DNA of 64,000 nt from positions 620,001 to 684,000 of the forward strand of contig NZ_SGWW01000001.1 in assembly GCF_004216575.1 (NCBI RefSeq), given 5' to 3'. This stretch comes from Microcella putealis. Lineage in GTDB: Bacteria > Actinomycetota > Actinomycetes > Actinomycetales > Microbacteriaceae. The notes below the pieces were generated by a model. That model saw only the letters and a list, made by a program, of their open reading frames with translations, searched no databases and was not told the origin of the DNA. Both the position numbers and the translations under genes were made by a program. Position 1 is the stretch's first letter. Each line of letters begins with the position of its first letter. Below, in pieces: positions 8,866 to 17,612 of the stretch.

Positions 8866-9287
8866 GAGGGCACCCCGAAGCGGTGCATCACGATGCGTGC
8901 CAGCGACGAGAGGAGGCCCGAGGTGACGAACGCGAGGTAGATAACGTTGCCGATCCAGAAGTGGTCGACCTCGACGATCGCGAGGATCAGCGCCGCCATC
9001 CCCCCGATCGTGACAAAGGAGGCGCCGACCGCGTCGGCGAGGCGGGCGATCTGCTTGTCGCGCATGTCAGTGAGCCGACCCGAGCGCCCGCCGGCGATGG
9101 CGATCGCAATCGAGCCGATGATGGTCACGACGAGCCCCCCGCCGACGGTCCAGGCGACGAGGTCGCCGTAGGCGGTGTCGACGAGCGGGCCGTCGCCCGC
9201 TCGGTCAAACAGCAGCCAGAGGTATGCGGCATAGGTGCCGATGGCGGTGATGAATTGCCAGACGGCGACTCGGGCATCGAGGCTCAT
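8859..9287 (-). CDS. Four-helix membrane protein co-transcribed with XRE regulator
   Basis: About 142 residues with four hydrophobic segments (roughly residues 9-26, 42-66, 86-105 and 110-130) separated by a short basic loop ([18 protein letters not shown]). No enzyme motif is visible. It resembles the DUF2178-type membrane partners of small XRE regulators. An in-frame ATG at 9296 abuts the GAAAGG ribosome site with no spacing, so the second ATG at 9287, nine bases after it, is preferred. The likely function is sensing or transmitting an envelope signal to the XRE protein, which is inference from the gene pairing. Confidence 0.75.
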   Translation of the reverse strand: MSLDARVAVWQFITAIGTYAAYLWLLFDRAGDGPLVDTAYGDLVAWTVGGGLVVTIIGSIAIAIAGGRSGRLTDMRDKQIARLADAVGASFVTIGGMAALILAIVEVDHFWIGNVIYLAFVTSGLLSSLARIVMHRFGVPSW

Positions 9288-9335
9288 GGCGCGCATCCTT
9301 TCGGGGGGAGGTGAGGGTGGGGTGGCGATTCTCGT

Positions 9336-9355
9336 GTGTCAAGAATTCTTGACAC
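9336..9355. promoter_or_regulatory. Perfect 20-bp palindromic operator O1 (XRE/membrane operon)
   Basis: GTGTCAAGAA followed by TTCTTGACAC is a perfect 20-base palindrome in the spacer between the XRE/membrane pair and the S9 peptidase. It overlaps the predicted transcription start of the minus-strand operon. Best explained as a binding site for the adjacent XRE regulator. Confidence 0.6.
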
Positions 9356-9360
9356 TCCGA

Positions 9361-9390
9361 ACGGTAGGGGGCACCCGCGCATCGTGTCAA
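9361..9390 (-). promoter_or_regulatory. Promoter of the membrane protein/XRE operon
   Basis: On the minus strand TTGACA (9390-9385) is followed by 18 bases and TACCGT (9366-9361). The -35 lies inside O2, and the expected start near 9354 lies in O1, so one regulator bound to both would block the promoter. Confidence 0.55.
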
Positions 9391-9403
9391 GAATTTTTTA
9401 CAC
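9384..9403. promoter_or_regulatory. Second, imperfect operator copy O2
   Basis: GTGTCAAGAATT then TTTTACAC matches the O1 palindrome at 18 of 20 positions. Its centre is 48 bases from that of O1. It contains the -35 hexamer of the minus-strand promoter. Confidence 0.55.
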
Positions 9404-9453
9404 CGTGGGATGCTCACACGGCTCACAGCGACAGCCCCGATAGCGTCGAGGCC

Positions 9454-11616
9454 GTGACCCACGAGAACTCGACAACGCCGTTCACTGACCTCGAATCGTT
9501 CATCGCCCTGCCGCGCATCGACGCGGTCGCGCTCTCGCCGGACGGCGAGCGGGCCATTCTGACGGTCGCGACGCTCGCGGCCGACCGCACGAGCTACGAG
9601 CGCGCGCTCTGGGAGGTGCCGACGCGTGCCGACGGCGGTGCGCCGCGCCGCCTGACCCGCTCGGCGAAGGGCGAAACCGGCGTCGCGTTCACGCCCGCCG
9701 GCGACGTGCTGTTCGTTTCGGCGCGGCCCGACGCGGAGGCGGGAAGCGACGCCGAGGAGGCCGGCCAGCTGTGGCTGCTGCCCGCCCGCGGCGGTGAGGC
9801 CCGGCCCGTCACTCGCCTGGCCGGGGGCGTCTCGGGCGTCGCGGCGACCGCGCTCGAGAGCGAGCACATCGTTCTCGCCGCCGACTTACTGCCCGGCGCC
9901 GACACCCTCGAAGACGAGGCGGCGGCCCGCGCCGAGCGCAAGAAGCGCAAGGTCGCGGCGATCCTGCACGAGAGCTACCCCGTGCGCTTCTGGGACCACG
10001 ATCTGGGGCCCGCCGAGCCGCACCTGATCGCGCTCGAGCTCAGCGAACTCGCCGACCAGCTGCCCGAGCGGCCCGCGCCGGGCGCGGCCGCGGCAGGCCA
10101 AGCCTCAGCCGACGCGGGCGGCACCGACGGTGAGGCGAGCGGCGACGGCGACGCGGGGGCAGCATCCGCCCCGTATGCGCCCGAGCTGCCCCGGCCGCGC
10201 GACCTGACCCCGCACCCCGGCCGCTCGGCGAACACGGCCGGCCAGGCGCTGACGCCCGACGGCGCGACGCTCATCGTTGCCCGCCAGATCGCGACCCGGG
10301 GCCTTGGCCGCCACGAGTTCGTCGCGATCGACGTCGCCACGGGCGACACGCGCGTGCTGTTCTCGGAGGAGAACGTCGGGTTCCAGGGCCCGGTTCTCAG
10401 CCGCGACGGCCGCACCCTCGCCTACACGCGCGCCCCGCACAGCACGCCCGCCGGCCCCGCCGACCGCGAGCTATGGGTCAGCGACGTCGACGGCGGCAAT
10501 GCGCGACGCATCGCCGAAGGCTGGGATCGCTGGGCAAGCGAGTACGCCTTCGCCCCCGACGGGGCGAGCCTGTACGCGATCGCCGACGACAACGGGCGTG
10601 CGCCGATCGTGCGCATTCCGCTCGACGGCGGCGAGGTCACGCGCGTCACGAACGACGACTACGCCTACAGCGGCCTGCAGGTCGATGCGCGCGGCGGCCA
10701 ACTCGTCGCCCTGCGCTCGAGCTGGCTCGAGCCGCCGCACCCCGTGTCGGTTGATGTCGCCTCGGGCGCGGTGGCTGCGCTGCCCTCCCCCGCGGTGCTG
10801 CCCGCCACCGTGGGCGAGCTCGTCGAGGTCGAGACGACGGCCGACGACGGCGCGCGCGTGCGCGGCTGGCTGCTGACACCCGAGGGCGCTTCGGCCGACA
10901 GCCCGGCGCCGCTGCTGCTGTGGATTCACGGCGGCCCGCTTAACAGCTGGAACGCATGGAGCTGGCGCTGGGCCCCGCAGCTCGCCGTCGCCCGCGGCTA
11001 CGCGGTGCTGCTGCCCGACCCGGCGCTGTCGACGGGCTACGGCCTCGACTTCATCGCCCGCGGCTGGAACGCGTGGGGGAAGGCTCCGTTCACCGACCTC
11101 ATGTCGATCACGGATGCGGTCGTCGCGCGCGACGACATCGACGAGACGCGCACCGCCGCCCTCGGCGGCTCGTTCGGCGGGTACATGGCCAACTGGGTGG
11201 CCGGCCACACCGACCGCTTCGACGCGATCGTCACGCACGCGAGCCTCTGGGCGCTCGACCAGTTCGGGGGTACGACCGACAACTCGGCGTACTGGCTGAG
11301 CATCTTCGACGAGCAGGGCCTCGCCGAGAACTCACCGCACCACTCGCTTCAGAACATCAGCACGCCGATGCTCGTCATTCACGGCGACCGCGACTACCGC
11401 GTGCCGATCGGCGAGAGCCTGCGCTTGTGGTCAGAGCTTGCGGCCACGTTCTCGGACGACGAGGGGAAGCTGCCGCACAAGTTCCTCTACTACCCCGACG
11501 AGAACCACTGGATTCTGAAGCCCCAGCACGCGATCGTCTGGTACGAGACGGTGTTCGCGTTCCTCGCCGAGAACGTGCTCGGCGAGGGGTGGCAGCGGCC
11601 GAAGAACCTCGGTTAG
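9454..11616 (+). CDS. S9 family prolyl-oligopeptidase-type peptidase
   Basis: 720-residue serine peptidase. The first 430 residues form a beta-propeller with repeated PD40/WD-like strands (SPDGERAI, TPAGDVLF, SRDGRTLAY, APDGASLYA). The C-terminal alpha/beta hydrolase domain has the oxyanion HGGP motif, nucleophile GGSFGGY, the aspartate in HGDRDYRVP, and the histidine in DENHW. No signal peptide is seen, so it is probably cytoplasmic. A low-complexity Ala/Gly/Asp stretch around residues 208-245 is inserted in the propeller. Start GTG 9454 is preceded by TAGCGT seven bases upstream (leaderless). An open frame extends further upstream, but it runs through the palindromic operators and was rejected. 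Confidence 0.9.
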   Translation: MTHENSTTPFTDLESFIALPRIDAVALSPDGERAILTVATLAADRTSYERALWEVPTRADGGAPRRLTRSAKGETGVAFTPAGDVLFVSARPDAEAGSDAEEAGQLWLLPARGGEARPVTRLAGGVSGVAATALESEHIVLAADLLPGADTLEDEAAARAERKKRKVAAILHESYPVRFWDHDLGPAEPHLIALELSELADQLPERPAPGAAAAGQASADAGGTDGEASGDGDAGAASAPYAPELPRPRDLTPHPGRSANTAGQALTPDGATLIVARQIATRGLGRHEFVAIDVATGDTRVLFSEENVGFQGPVLSRDGRTLAYTRAPHSTPAGPADRELWVSDVDGGNARRIAEGWDRWASEYAFAPDGASLYAIADDNGRAPIVRIPLDGGEVTRVTNDDYAYSGLQVDARGGQLVALRSSWLEPPHPVSVDVASGAVAALPSPAVLPATVGELVEVETTADDGARVRGWLLTPEGASADSPAPLLLWIHGGPLNSWNAWSWRWAPQLAVARGYAVLLPDPALSTGYGLDFIARGWNAWGKAPFTDLMSITDAVVARDDIDETRTAALGGSFGGYMANWVAGHTDRFDAIVTHASLWALDQFGGTTDNSAYWLSIFDEQGLAENSPHHSLQNISTPMLVIHGDRDYRVPIGESLRLWSELAATFSDDEGKLPHKFLYYPDENHWILKPQHAIVWYETVFAFLAENVLGEGWQRPKNLG

Positions 11617-11646
11617 TGCGCGAGTCGTCGGCCGGCGCTGAGGAGA

Positions 11647-12021
11647 TCAGCGCTGGTCGACGATCTCCTTACCCAGGGGCAGCAGCGCGACGGGCACCAT
11701 CTTCAGGTTCGCCCACGCGAACGGGATGCCGATGATGGTGATCGCGAGAGCCAGCGCCGAGACGATGTGCCCGAGCGCCAGCCACCACCCGGCGAGCACG
11801 ACCCAGAGCACGTTTCCGATCGCGGCGCCGACGCCCGCGGTGGGCCGGTCGACGATCGTCTTGCCGAACGGCCACAGCGAGTACAGCCCGATGCGGGCCG
11901 ACGCGATGCCGAACGGGATCGTGACGATCAGGATGAACATGATGACTGCCGCGAGCATGTAGCCGAGGAACAGCCAGAAGCCCGACAGCACGAGCCAGAT
12001 CACGTTCAGGATGAGTCGCAT
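11647..12021 (-). CDS. YccF domain-containing inner membrane protein
   Basis: 124-residue membrane protein made of two similar halves, each with hydrophobic helices and the family's IPFG / WPFGK signature: IPFGIASARIGLYSLWPFGK in the first half, and IPFAWANLKMVPVALLPLGK in the second. This internal duplication is the hallmark of YccF. Function unknown. It converges on the S9 peptidase with 30 bases between stops. CAGACT six bases before the ATG is a weak leaderless-type -10. Confidence 0.85.
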   Translation of the reverse strand: MRLILNVIWLVLSGFWLFLGYMLAAVIMFILIVTIPFGIASARIGLYSLWPFGKTIVDRPTAGVGAAIGNVLWVVLAGWWLALGHIVSALALAITIIGIPFAWANLKMVPVALLPLGKEIVDQR

Positions 12022-12072
12022 CAGGCCAGTCTGTCAGGCAGCCCCGGCATGCTGCGTCGCTGATGGGGGACG

Positions 12073-12567
12073 TCAGCGGGGCTGCACGTTGTAGAGCACC
12101 CCTTCCTCGCCCGGCGCCGTCGACAGGTTCACGAAGACGCGAAACTCGTCGGAGGCGTAGGTGCGGTTCACGGTGCCGTCGTCGTTCTCGGCCTCGCCGT
12201 CGAGTGTGAAGCCCGCCGCCTCAAGCTGTGCGCGGGCCTGCTCGCTGGCCTCGGTGAGATCGGCGTCGGGCACGACGCGGGCGCCCCAGAACACCGTTCC
12301 GCTGTCGACGGCAAACGCGTCAACGATGACACCATCAACCACGGGAACGACGGCCGGCCAGGTGTCGGGCAGCGGCACAGCGGTGAGCGAGGGCTCATCC
12401 TCCGGTTCAGCCGCGCCGTCGTCGTCACCCTCCGTCTCGACGGGTGCCGGTGCCGAGCTTTCGGGTGGCGCGTCGCCACCCGTCGCCGCTTCGGGAGAAC
12501 TGGGCGCGCACGCCGTCAACGTGACGGCGAGGGCTGCGGCGGCGATGAACGCCAAACGTGACGGCAT
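12073..12567 (-). CDS. Hypothetical lipoprotein
   Basis: 164-residue predicted lipoprotein with a hydrophobic leader and lipobox LTAC at residues 17-20. A low-complexity Pro/Glu/Asp-rich linker (residues 22-60) is followed by a compact domain (TWPAVVPVVDGVIVDAF onward) that I do not recognise. The start is ATG 12567, preceded by GAAAGG with seven bases of spacing. The open frame continues upstream but loses lipoprotein character. It lies 53 bases after another lipoprotein gene on the same strand; the two may be co-transcribed. Envelope location is inferred from the lipobox. Confidence 0.7.
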   Translation of the reverse strand: MPSRLAFIAAAALAVTLTACAPSSPEAATGGDAPPESSAPAPVETEGDDDGAAEPEDEPSLTAVPLPDTWPAVVPVVDGVIVDAFAVDSGTVFWGARVVPDADLTEASEQARAQLEAAGFTLDGEAENDDGTVNRTYASDEFRVFVNLSTAPGEEGVLYNVQPR

Positions 12568-12620
12568 GATGGGGCCTTTCTCAGAGCGGGCGAGGTGAAC
12601 GAGGAGTGCGACGCGCGCCC

Positions 12621-13289
12621 CTAGCGGCGGAAGACCACGGGGATCGCGGCCGGGTCGTTGAGGGGCGTGAGGGTCAGGGTCGTCGCATCGCAGGCGACGT
12701 CGAGGTCGTCCGACCACGGCGTGCTCGACGGATCGCCGAGCGCGCCCTCGAGCGGGACGCCGTCAATCTCCACCTCGTTCTGAGCGGAGAGCGGCCCCGC
12801 CTCCCCCGGGTCCAGAATCAGAATGTCGCTGACGGTGTACCAGGTGCCCGACTCGTCGCCGTCGAAGCCGAGAACCCACTGCAGATCGCCGCCGTTACCC
12901 GAGCCCGTCGTCACCGTCCGCAGTGCGCTTCCGACGACGCGGTAGGCCTGATCGGCGTCCAACGTTAGGCTGAGCGATCCCGTCGTTTCCACGACCGGGT
13001 CGGTCAGATCAGAGCTGACCACGCCGAGAATTCCCGCCTCCCATGAGTCGATGTCGAGCATCCACGAGCCCACGAAACAGGTGTCGGGTTCGGCGTCGAG
13101 AGGTGCCGCGTCGTCACCGGGATCGAATGGGGGCACACTCGGTGCGGGGGTGGCGGGCGTCGCGGACGCCGCAGGAGCTACCGACTCGGTCTCTCCTCCG
13201 ACAGCGCTGCACGCGCTGAGTGCGACGACTGACGCGATGGCGCCCCCGATAAGGGCGGGTGAACTCGGGCTTCTTCTCCGGAATGACAT
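12621..13289 (-). CDS. Hypothetical lipoprotein
   Basis: 222-residue predicted lipoprotein with a basic N-terminus, hydrophobic leader and lipobox LSAC at about residue 27. An Ala/Pro/Thr-rich spacer follows, then a domain of about 150 residues (CFVGSWMLDIDSW onward, with beta-rich segments such as GSLSLTLDADQAYRVV). The CFVGSW opening resembles lipocalin-like or META-type stability domains seen in actinobacterial lipoproteins, but I cannot name it firmly. The start ATG 13289 has TACGGT eight bases upstream, a leaderless signature. First gene of a probable two-lipoprotein unit with 12073-12567. Confidence 0.68.
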   Translation of the reverse strand: MSFRRRSPSSPALIGGAIASVVALSACSAVGGETESVAPAASATPATPAPSVPPFDPGDDAAPLDAEPDTCFVGSWMLDIDSWEAGILGVVSSDLTDPVVETTGSLSLTLDADQAYRVVGSALRTVTTGSGNGGDLQWVLGFDGDESGTWYTVSDILILDPGEAGPLSAQNEVEIDGVPLEGALGDPSSTPWSDDLDVACDATTLTLTPLNDPAAIPVVFRR

Positions 13290-13365
13290 CGCTGTTGACC
13301 GTACGGCGAGGCTTCTGTTGCCGCCATAGGCAAGAACTACTCAGCGCTGCGGCAGAAGCGCCCAG

Positions 13366-14037
13366 CTAGTCGGCGTGCGCCCCGACGTCGACCACGCGGT
13401 CGGCCCGCTCGACGACCGCCGGGTCGTGCGTGGCGACGATCGCGGCGACGTTGTCGTCGCGCACGCGCGCCACGATGACGTCCATGATCGCGGCGCCGGT
13501 GGCGCTGTCGAGCTGGCTGGTCGGCTCGTCGGCGATCAGGATGCGCGGGTGCGTCACGAGGGCCCGCGCGATCGCGACGCGCTGCTGCTGGCCGCCGGAC
13601 AATTCGTCGGGCCGCTGGCGCGTGTGGGCGCTGAGACCGACGGCGTCGAGCGCGGCGGCGACCCGCGCATCCCGTTCGGACGGTGCCGTGCGCGCGATGC
13701 GCAGCGGCACCTCGACGTTCTCGGCGGCGGTGAGCAGCGGGATCAGTCCAAAGGTCTGCGCGACGAAGCCGAGCGTGTCACGCCGCAGTTCGGCGGCCTC
13801 GGCCTCGCTGAGGCTCGCCAGCTCGCGGCCGTCGACCGTGACGGCGCCGGCGTCGGGCGCGTCGAGCCCCGCGAGGATCGACAGCAGCGTCGTTTTTCCG
13901 GTGCCGGACGCGCCGCGCACGACGACGAGTTCGCCGGCCCGCGCATCCAGGTCGATGCCGGCAAGGACGGTGTGGGCGGTGTCGCCGCGGCCGTAGGCGC
14001 GGGCGATGCCGCGGGCGGTGAGCAGGGCGTCGGTCAT
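13366..14037 (-). CDS. ABC transporter ATP-binding protein (MacB/LolD-like)
   Basis: 223-residue ATPase with Walker A GASGTGKTT, Q-loop FVAQTFG, signature LSGGQQQR, Walker B ILIADEP and switch histidine THD. It belongs to the family partnered with FtsX-like permeases. Its ATG overlaps the stop of the preceding ATPase gene by four bases, making it the last gene of the four-gene export operon 20209-13366. Two different ATPases and two permeases suggest a heteromeric complex, but the cargo cannot be inferred. Confidence 0.92.
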   Translation of the reverse strand: MTDALLTARGIARAYGRGDTAHTVLAGIDLDARAGELVVVRGASGTGKTTLLSILAGLDAPDAGAVTVDGRELASLSEAEAAELRRDTLGFVAQTFGLIPLLTAAENVEVPLRIARTAPSERDARVAAALDAVGLSAHTRQRPDELSGGQQQRVAIARALVTHPRILIADEPTSQLDSATGAAIMDVIVARVRDDNVAAIVATHDPAVVERADRVVDVGAHAD

Positions 14038-15023
14038 GACTGCTCCTCCCCCGCTCTCGCGGTGTCGGGATCGGCGCTCGACGGCGACGGGCGCGGCGCG
14101 GTATCGCCGGGGAAGATCGCGATGCGGTCGCTCTCGAGCGCGAGCCGCACGCGGTCGCGCAGCTCGAGCGCCTCGAGGTAGTCGCTCGGCAGCTGGAGGC
14201 GACCGACGCGATCGAGCACGGCGAACTCTTCGGCGACGTGCTCGTCGACGCCGTCGGCTCCGCGCACGACGCTGCGCACGGTCTCGGTCGAGGTGCGCCC
14301 ATCGCGGATGCGCACGGTGCGGTTCACGTGATCGGCGACGGTGTGGTCGTGGGTCACGATGAGCATGGTCACGCCAAGCTCGGCGTTGACGCGGCGCATG
14401 GCGGCGAGCACGTCGGCCGAAGCTGCCTCGTCGAGCTCGCCCGTCGGCTCGTCGGCGAGCAGCACGCGCGGCGTGTTGGCGAGCGCGACCGCGATGGCGG
14501 CGCGCTGCTGCTGGCCGCCCGACAGCTCGTGCGGCAGGCGGTCGGCGACGTCGGCGATGTGCAGCAGCTCGAGCAGTTCGGTGACGCGGGCCGCGCGGTT
14601 CGTTCGACCCTCGCGGCGAGCGGTGCCGGCGAGTGCGATGACGGCGGCGACGTTCTCGGCCGTGGTCAGGTACGGCAGCAGGTTCTGGCTGGTCTGCTGC
14701 CAGACGAAACCGACCGTGTGCCGCTGGTAGTCGATGCGCTGCCGGCGGGTGAGCGCGAGCAGGTCGACGCCGGCGACGCGCACGGAGCCGGCCGTCGGGG
14801 TGTCGAGCCCCGAGAGGATGGTCAAGAGCGTCGACTTGCCCGACCCGCTCGCCCCGATGATCGCCACGAGCTCGCCCGAGTCGATGCGCAGGTCGAGGCC
14901 CTGCAGGGCCTGCACCTCGACGCCGGGCGCGGTGAAGACGCGCACGAGGCCGTGGCACTCGATGCCCGCGTCGCGCGCCTCGGCGGCGTGTGCTGGCGTT
15001 GTGGCCCCGGTCATCATCGTCAT
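14034..15023 (-). CDS. ABC transporter ATP-binding protein with C-terminal AbrB-like extension
   Basis: 329-residue ATPase. Residues 22-240 are a standard MacB-type ABC domain: Walker [10 protein letters not shown], signature LSGGQQQR, Walker B VLLADEP, and THD. The last 90 residues are extra. One part, LDRVGRLQLPSDYLEALELRDRVRL in two adjoining pieces, closely resembles the swapped-hairpin AbrB/SpoVT fold, with its D-x-x-G-R-hydrophobic-x-L-P start and R-V-x-hydrophobic end; a Pro/Ser/Asp-rich tail follows. Such a domain could mediate dimerisation or regulation. Starts 15 bases after the permease gene stop; GAGGAA precedes the ATG. Confidence 0.88.
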   Translation of the reverse strand: MTMMTGATTPAHAAEARDAGIECHGLVRVFTAPGVEVQALQGLDLRIDSGELVAIIGASGSGKSTLLTILSGLDTPTAGSVRVAGVDLLALTRRQRIDYQRHTVGFVWQQTSQNLLPYLTTAENVAAVIALAGTARREGRTNRAARVTELLELLHIADVADRLPHELSGGQQQRAAIAVALANTPRVLLADEPTGELDEAASADVLAAMRRVNAELGVTMLIVTHDHTVADHVNRTVRIRDGRTSTETVRSVVRGADGVDEHVAEEFAVLDRVGRLQLPSDYLEALELRDRVRLALESDRIAIFPGDTAPRPSPSSADPDTARAGEEQS

Positions 15024-15038
15024 GCTCTCATTCCTCTC

Positions 15039-17612
15039 TTACACCCCACCCGTCAGCAGGCCGAGGGGCACCAGCCGCGCGACGAGCAGGGCGACGGCAA
15101 TACCCAGTGGCGCGCCCAGCACAGCGGCGACCACCGTCGGTGCCACGAACTCCCACGCGGCGAGCGCCCGGGCGCGACGGCGCTCGACACCCAGCATCTG
15201 CAGAGTGGCCACGGTCTGCGTGCGCGCGGCGCGCGTCTGCACGACGCTGAGAGCCACGGCGGTCACCGTCAGCACGGCCGCGGCCACGATCACGGCGGTG
15301 AGGGCCGCCGCGAAGCCCGTCACGGCGGGGCGCTCGGCGGTGGCGGCGGCCACGTCGGCGGCGAGCGCGATCGTGGCGTTCGAACCCGCGGCCTCGATGA
15401 GGCGGGCCGAATCGGGGAGGCCGAGGGCAGCATCCGCATCGACGAGCAGCGCGGCGGCGACCAGCTCGCGGTCCTCACCCGCCGCGTCGACGGCGGCAAG
15501 GAAAGCGTCGCGATCGACGAGCACCCAGCGCCCTGCGCCCAGCGGGTTCGCCGCGGCCGCGACCTCGCCGACAATCTCGACGGGGATGCCCGCGACCGCG
15601 ATCGGCGTGGGTGCCGAGTTGAGCACCTCGGGCGTGGTCAGCGCGGCTGGCCCGTCAGCGGCGGCGAGCTGGGCGGCCGCCGCGGGCGGCACGAGGTCGG
15701 GGCGCATGGCGGCCAGAGTGTCGAGATCGGCGAGCACGAGCTGGGCGCGGCTCGTCGTCGTGGTGCTGTCAGACGAGATGCCGGCGAGCCCCGCGTCGCT
15801 CAGTTCGACGACGGCGGCCACGCCGGGCAAGGCGGCGATGGCCTCGGCGCTTCCGGGTTGCGCATCGTCGATGCGCGCGTCGGCGCCGACCGTCGCCCGG
15901 GCGCCCGTGTCGATGCCGCCGGTCACCGTCGCCGACAGGGTGAGCGCGCTGACGGCGACGGATGCTCCCATCACGACCGCGAGGACAGTCGCGAGCCCGG
16001 CAAGCGGGCTGCGCGCGGTGCGGGTGGCGCCGAGGTAGGCGATGAGGCCGCGGCGGGGGCGCAGCAGGCGGGCGACGCCGGCAAGCAGCGCCGGGTAGAG
16101 GCGCAGTGCGAGCGCGCCGGCCGCGAGCGTGACGAGCAGCGGAGTGGCGAGCGCGAGCAGGTCGCTCGCCGGAGCACCCGTGGTGTCGGCAGACGGGCGG
16201 GCCAGCAGCAGCGCGAGCGCGAGGCCTGCGAGCACGACGAGAAGCGCCTCGCCGATGAGCCGCAGTCGGGCGGGCGGCAGAATGCGGCGCATCGCGGAGG
16301 GCGCTGTGCCGCGCACGCCGAGCGGCCAGGCGGCAAGCAGCGCGGCGGGCAGCAGCGCGATGGCGACGGGGACGGCAACCCAGCCGGGCGCCACGGTCGC
16401 GGGCACGAGTGCGGCGGCAACACCGGCCCCGATGGCACCCGCGGGCACCCCGATGAGCACGCCCTCGAGGGCGAGCAGCCCGCGGGCAATGCGGGGGCCC
16501 GCGCCTCGCGCAATGGCCAGCGCGGTGGCGGTGCGGCGACGAGCGACGATGAGCGCGCTACTGGCGACCATGACGACCGCGAGCAGGGCGACGATCGTGC
16601 TGACGGCGACGGCGAGCACGGTCGAGAGCACCTCGGCCGAGCGCACGCTGCGGTCGACGGCGTCGGCGAGCTCGGAGGTGAAGGTCACCGTCGTCGCAAC
16701 GGTCGCCTGCTGCAGCACCTGCGGCTGCACGGTGAACGCCCGCAGGGCCGCGCCGATCTCGCGGGCATCGCTCGCGGTGAGCTCGCCGACCTCGACGGGG
16801 AACCAGATGGTGGAGGTGATCGACTCGAAAATCGCCTGTTCGGGGTTCACGTAGGCGGTCGCCCAGACCTCGGTCGGCTGATCACCGTTCGTGAGAACCG
16901 CAGCCTCTCGCGACACGGGGAGGTGCGACCAGTAACGGTCGTCCGGGTCTTGCGGCGCGAAGGTACCGACCAGAACGGCAGGTAGACCGAATTGCTGGTC
17001 CCGCACCTCGCCGAGTTCCCATTGCATGTCTTCCGCCGCCTCGACCGACAGCATGATCTCGGTATCCTCCGTTGGCAGGGCGCCAGCGTTGGTGGTTGAC
17101 TCCGGCATTCGACCGTCCACCAGCTCTATACGCTGAGCAATACGCGGGTCGCGAGCGTAGGCGATGGAGAACTGCGTGGTGTCGCCACCACCATCACGGC
17201 GGGCGACAGCGATGCGCTCGTCGGACGCAATGCTCGTGCGTTCGACGTAGTCGGCTGGCTCCGTGATGGCCTGCGCCGCTGTCGGCAAGGTCTGCCGCAG
17301 CGCTTCGAGCTGCTCCTCTGCGTTGCCGTAGAACTCCGCATTCTCGGAAGGCAGAGTGCTGCCTTCCGAGACCTCACCGGGCCCCACGGGCAGCGGCGTT
17401 CCCGTCGCGAAAGCGCGCAGGTCGCGCTGCACGTCGCTGAGCGGCGCGAGCTCGGCCCGCACATCGGCCGACAGCACCTGTTCGAGCGCCCGCGGGGCGA
17501 CACTCGTCGCCGCGGCCGCGACGAGCACGATGAGCGCCAGGCCCAGGGCGCCCGCCAGCCCCGCCCGCAGGTGGCGCGCGATGAGGGCGAAAGTCGAGAG
17601 GTGGCTACTCAC
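15039..17612 (-). CDS. FtsX-like ABC transporter permease
   Basis: 857-residue membrane protein with an N-terminal hydrophobic helix (about residues 18-38), a large extracytoplasmic domain to about residue 330, and FtsX-type membrane blocks. One block lies around residues 335-430 (VLAVAVSTIVALLAVVMVASSAL) and another at the C-terminus (AALTAVIVAAAVLTVTAVAL onward, four helices in all). The pattern is that of large DUF214/MacB-like permeases. GTG 17612 overlaps the upstream permease stop by four bases. The extracytoplasmic part may receive substrate from the membrane for export. Confidence 0.88.
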   Translation of the reverse strand: MSSHLSTFALIARHLRAGLAGALGLALIVLVAAAATSVAPRALEQVLSADVRAELAPLSDVQRDLRAFATGTPLPVGPGEVSEGSTLPSENAEFYGNAEEQLEALRQTLPTAAQAITEPADYVERTSIASDERIAVARRDGGGDTTQFSIAYARDPRIAQRIELVDGRMPESTTNAGALPTEDTEIMLSVEAAEDMQWELGEVRDQQFGLPAVLVGTFAPQDPDDRYWSHLPVSREAAVLTNGDQPTEVWATAYVNPEQAIFESITSTIWFPVEVGELTASDAREIGAALRAFTVQPQVLQQATVATTVTFTSELADAVDRSVRSAEVLSTVLAVAVSTIVALLAVVMVASSALIVARRRTATALAIARGAGPRIARGLLALEGVLIGVPAGAIGAGVAAALVPATVAPGWVAVPVAIALLPAALLAAWPLGVRGTAPSAMRRILPPARLRLIGEALLVVLAGLALALLLARPSADTTGAPASDLLALATPLLVTLAAGALALRLYPALLAGVARLLRPRRGLIAYLGATRTARSPLAGLATVLAVVMGASVAVSALTLSATVTGGIDTGARATVGADARIDDAQPGSAEAIAALPGVAAVVELSDAGLAGISSDSTTTTSRAQLVLADLDTLAAMRPDLVPPAAAAQLAAADGPAALTTPEVLNSAPTPIAVAGIPVEIVGEVAAAANPLGAGRWVLVDRDAFLAAVDAAGEDRELVAAALLVDADAALGLPDSARLIEAAGSNATIALAADVAAATAERPAVTGFAAALTAVIVAAAVLTVTAVALSVVQTRAARTQTVATLQMLGVERRRARALAAWEFVAPTVVAAVLGAPLGIAVALLVARLVPLGLLTGGV

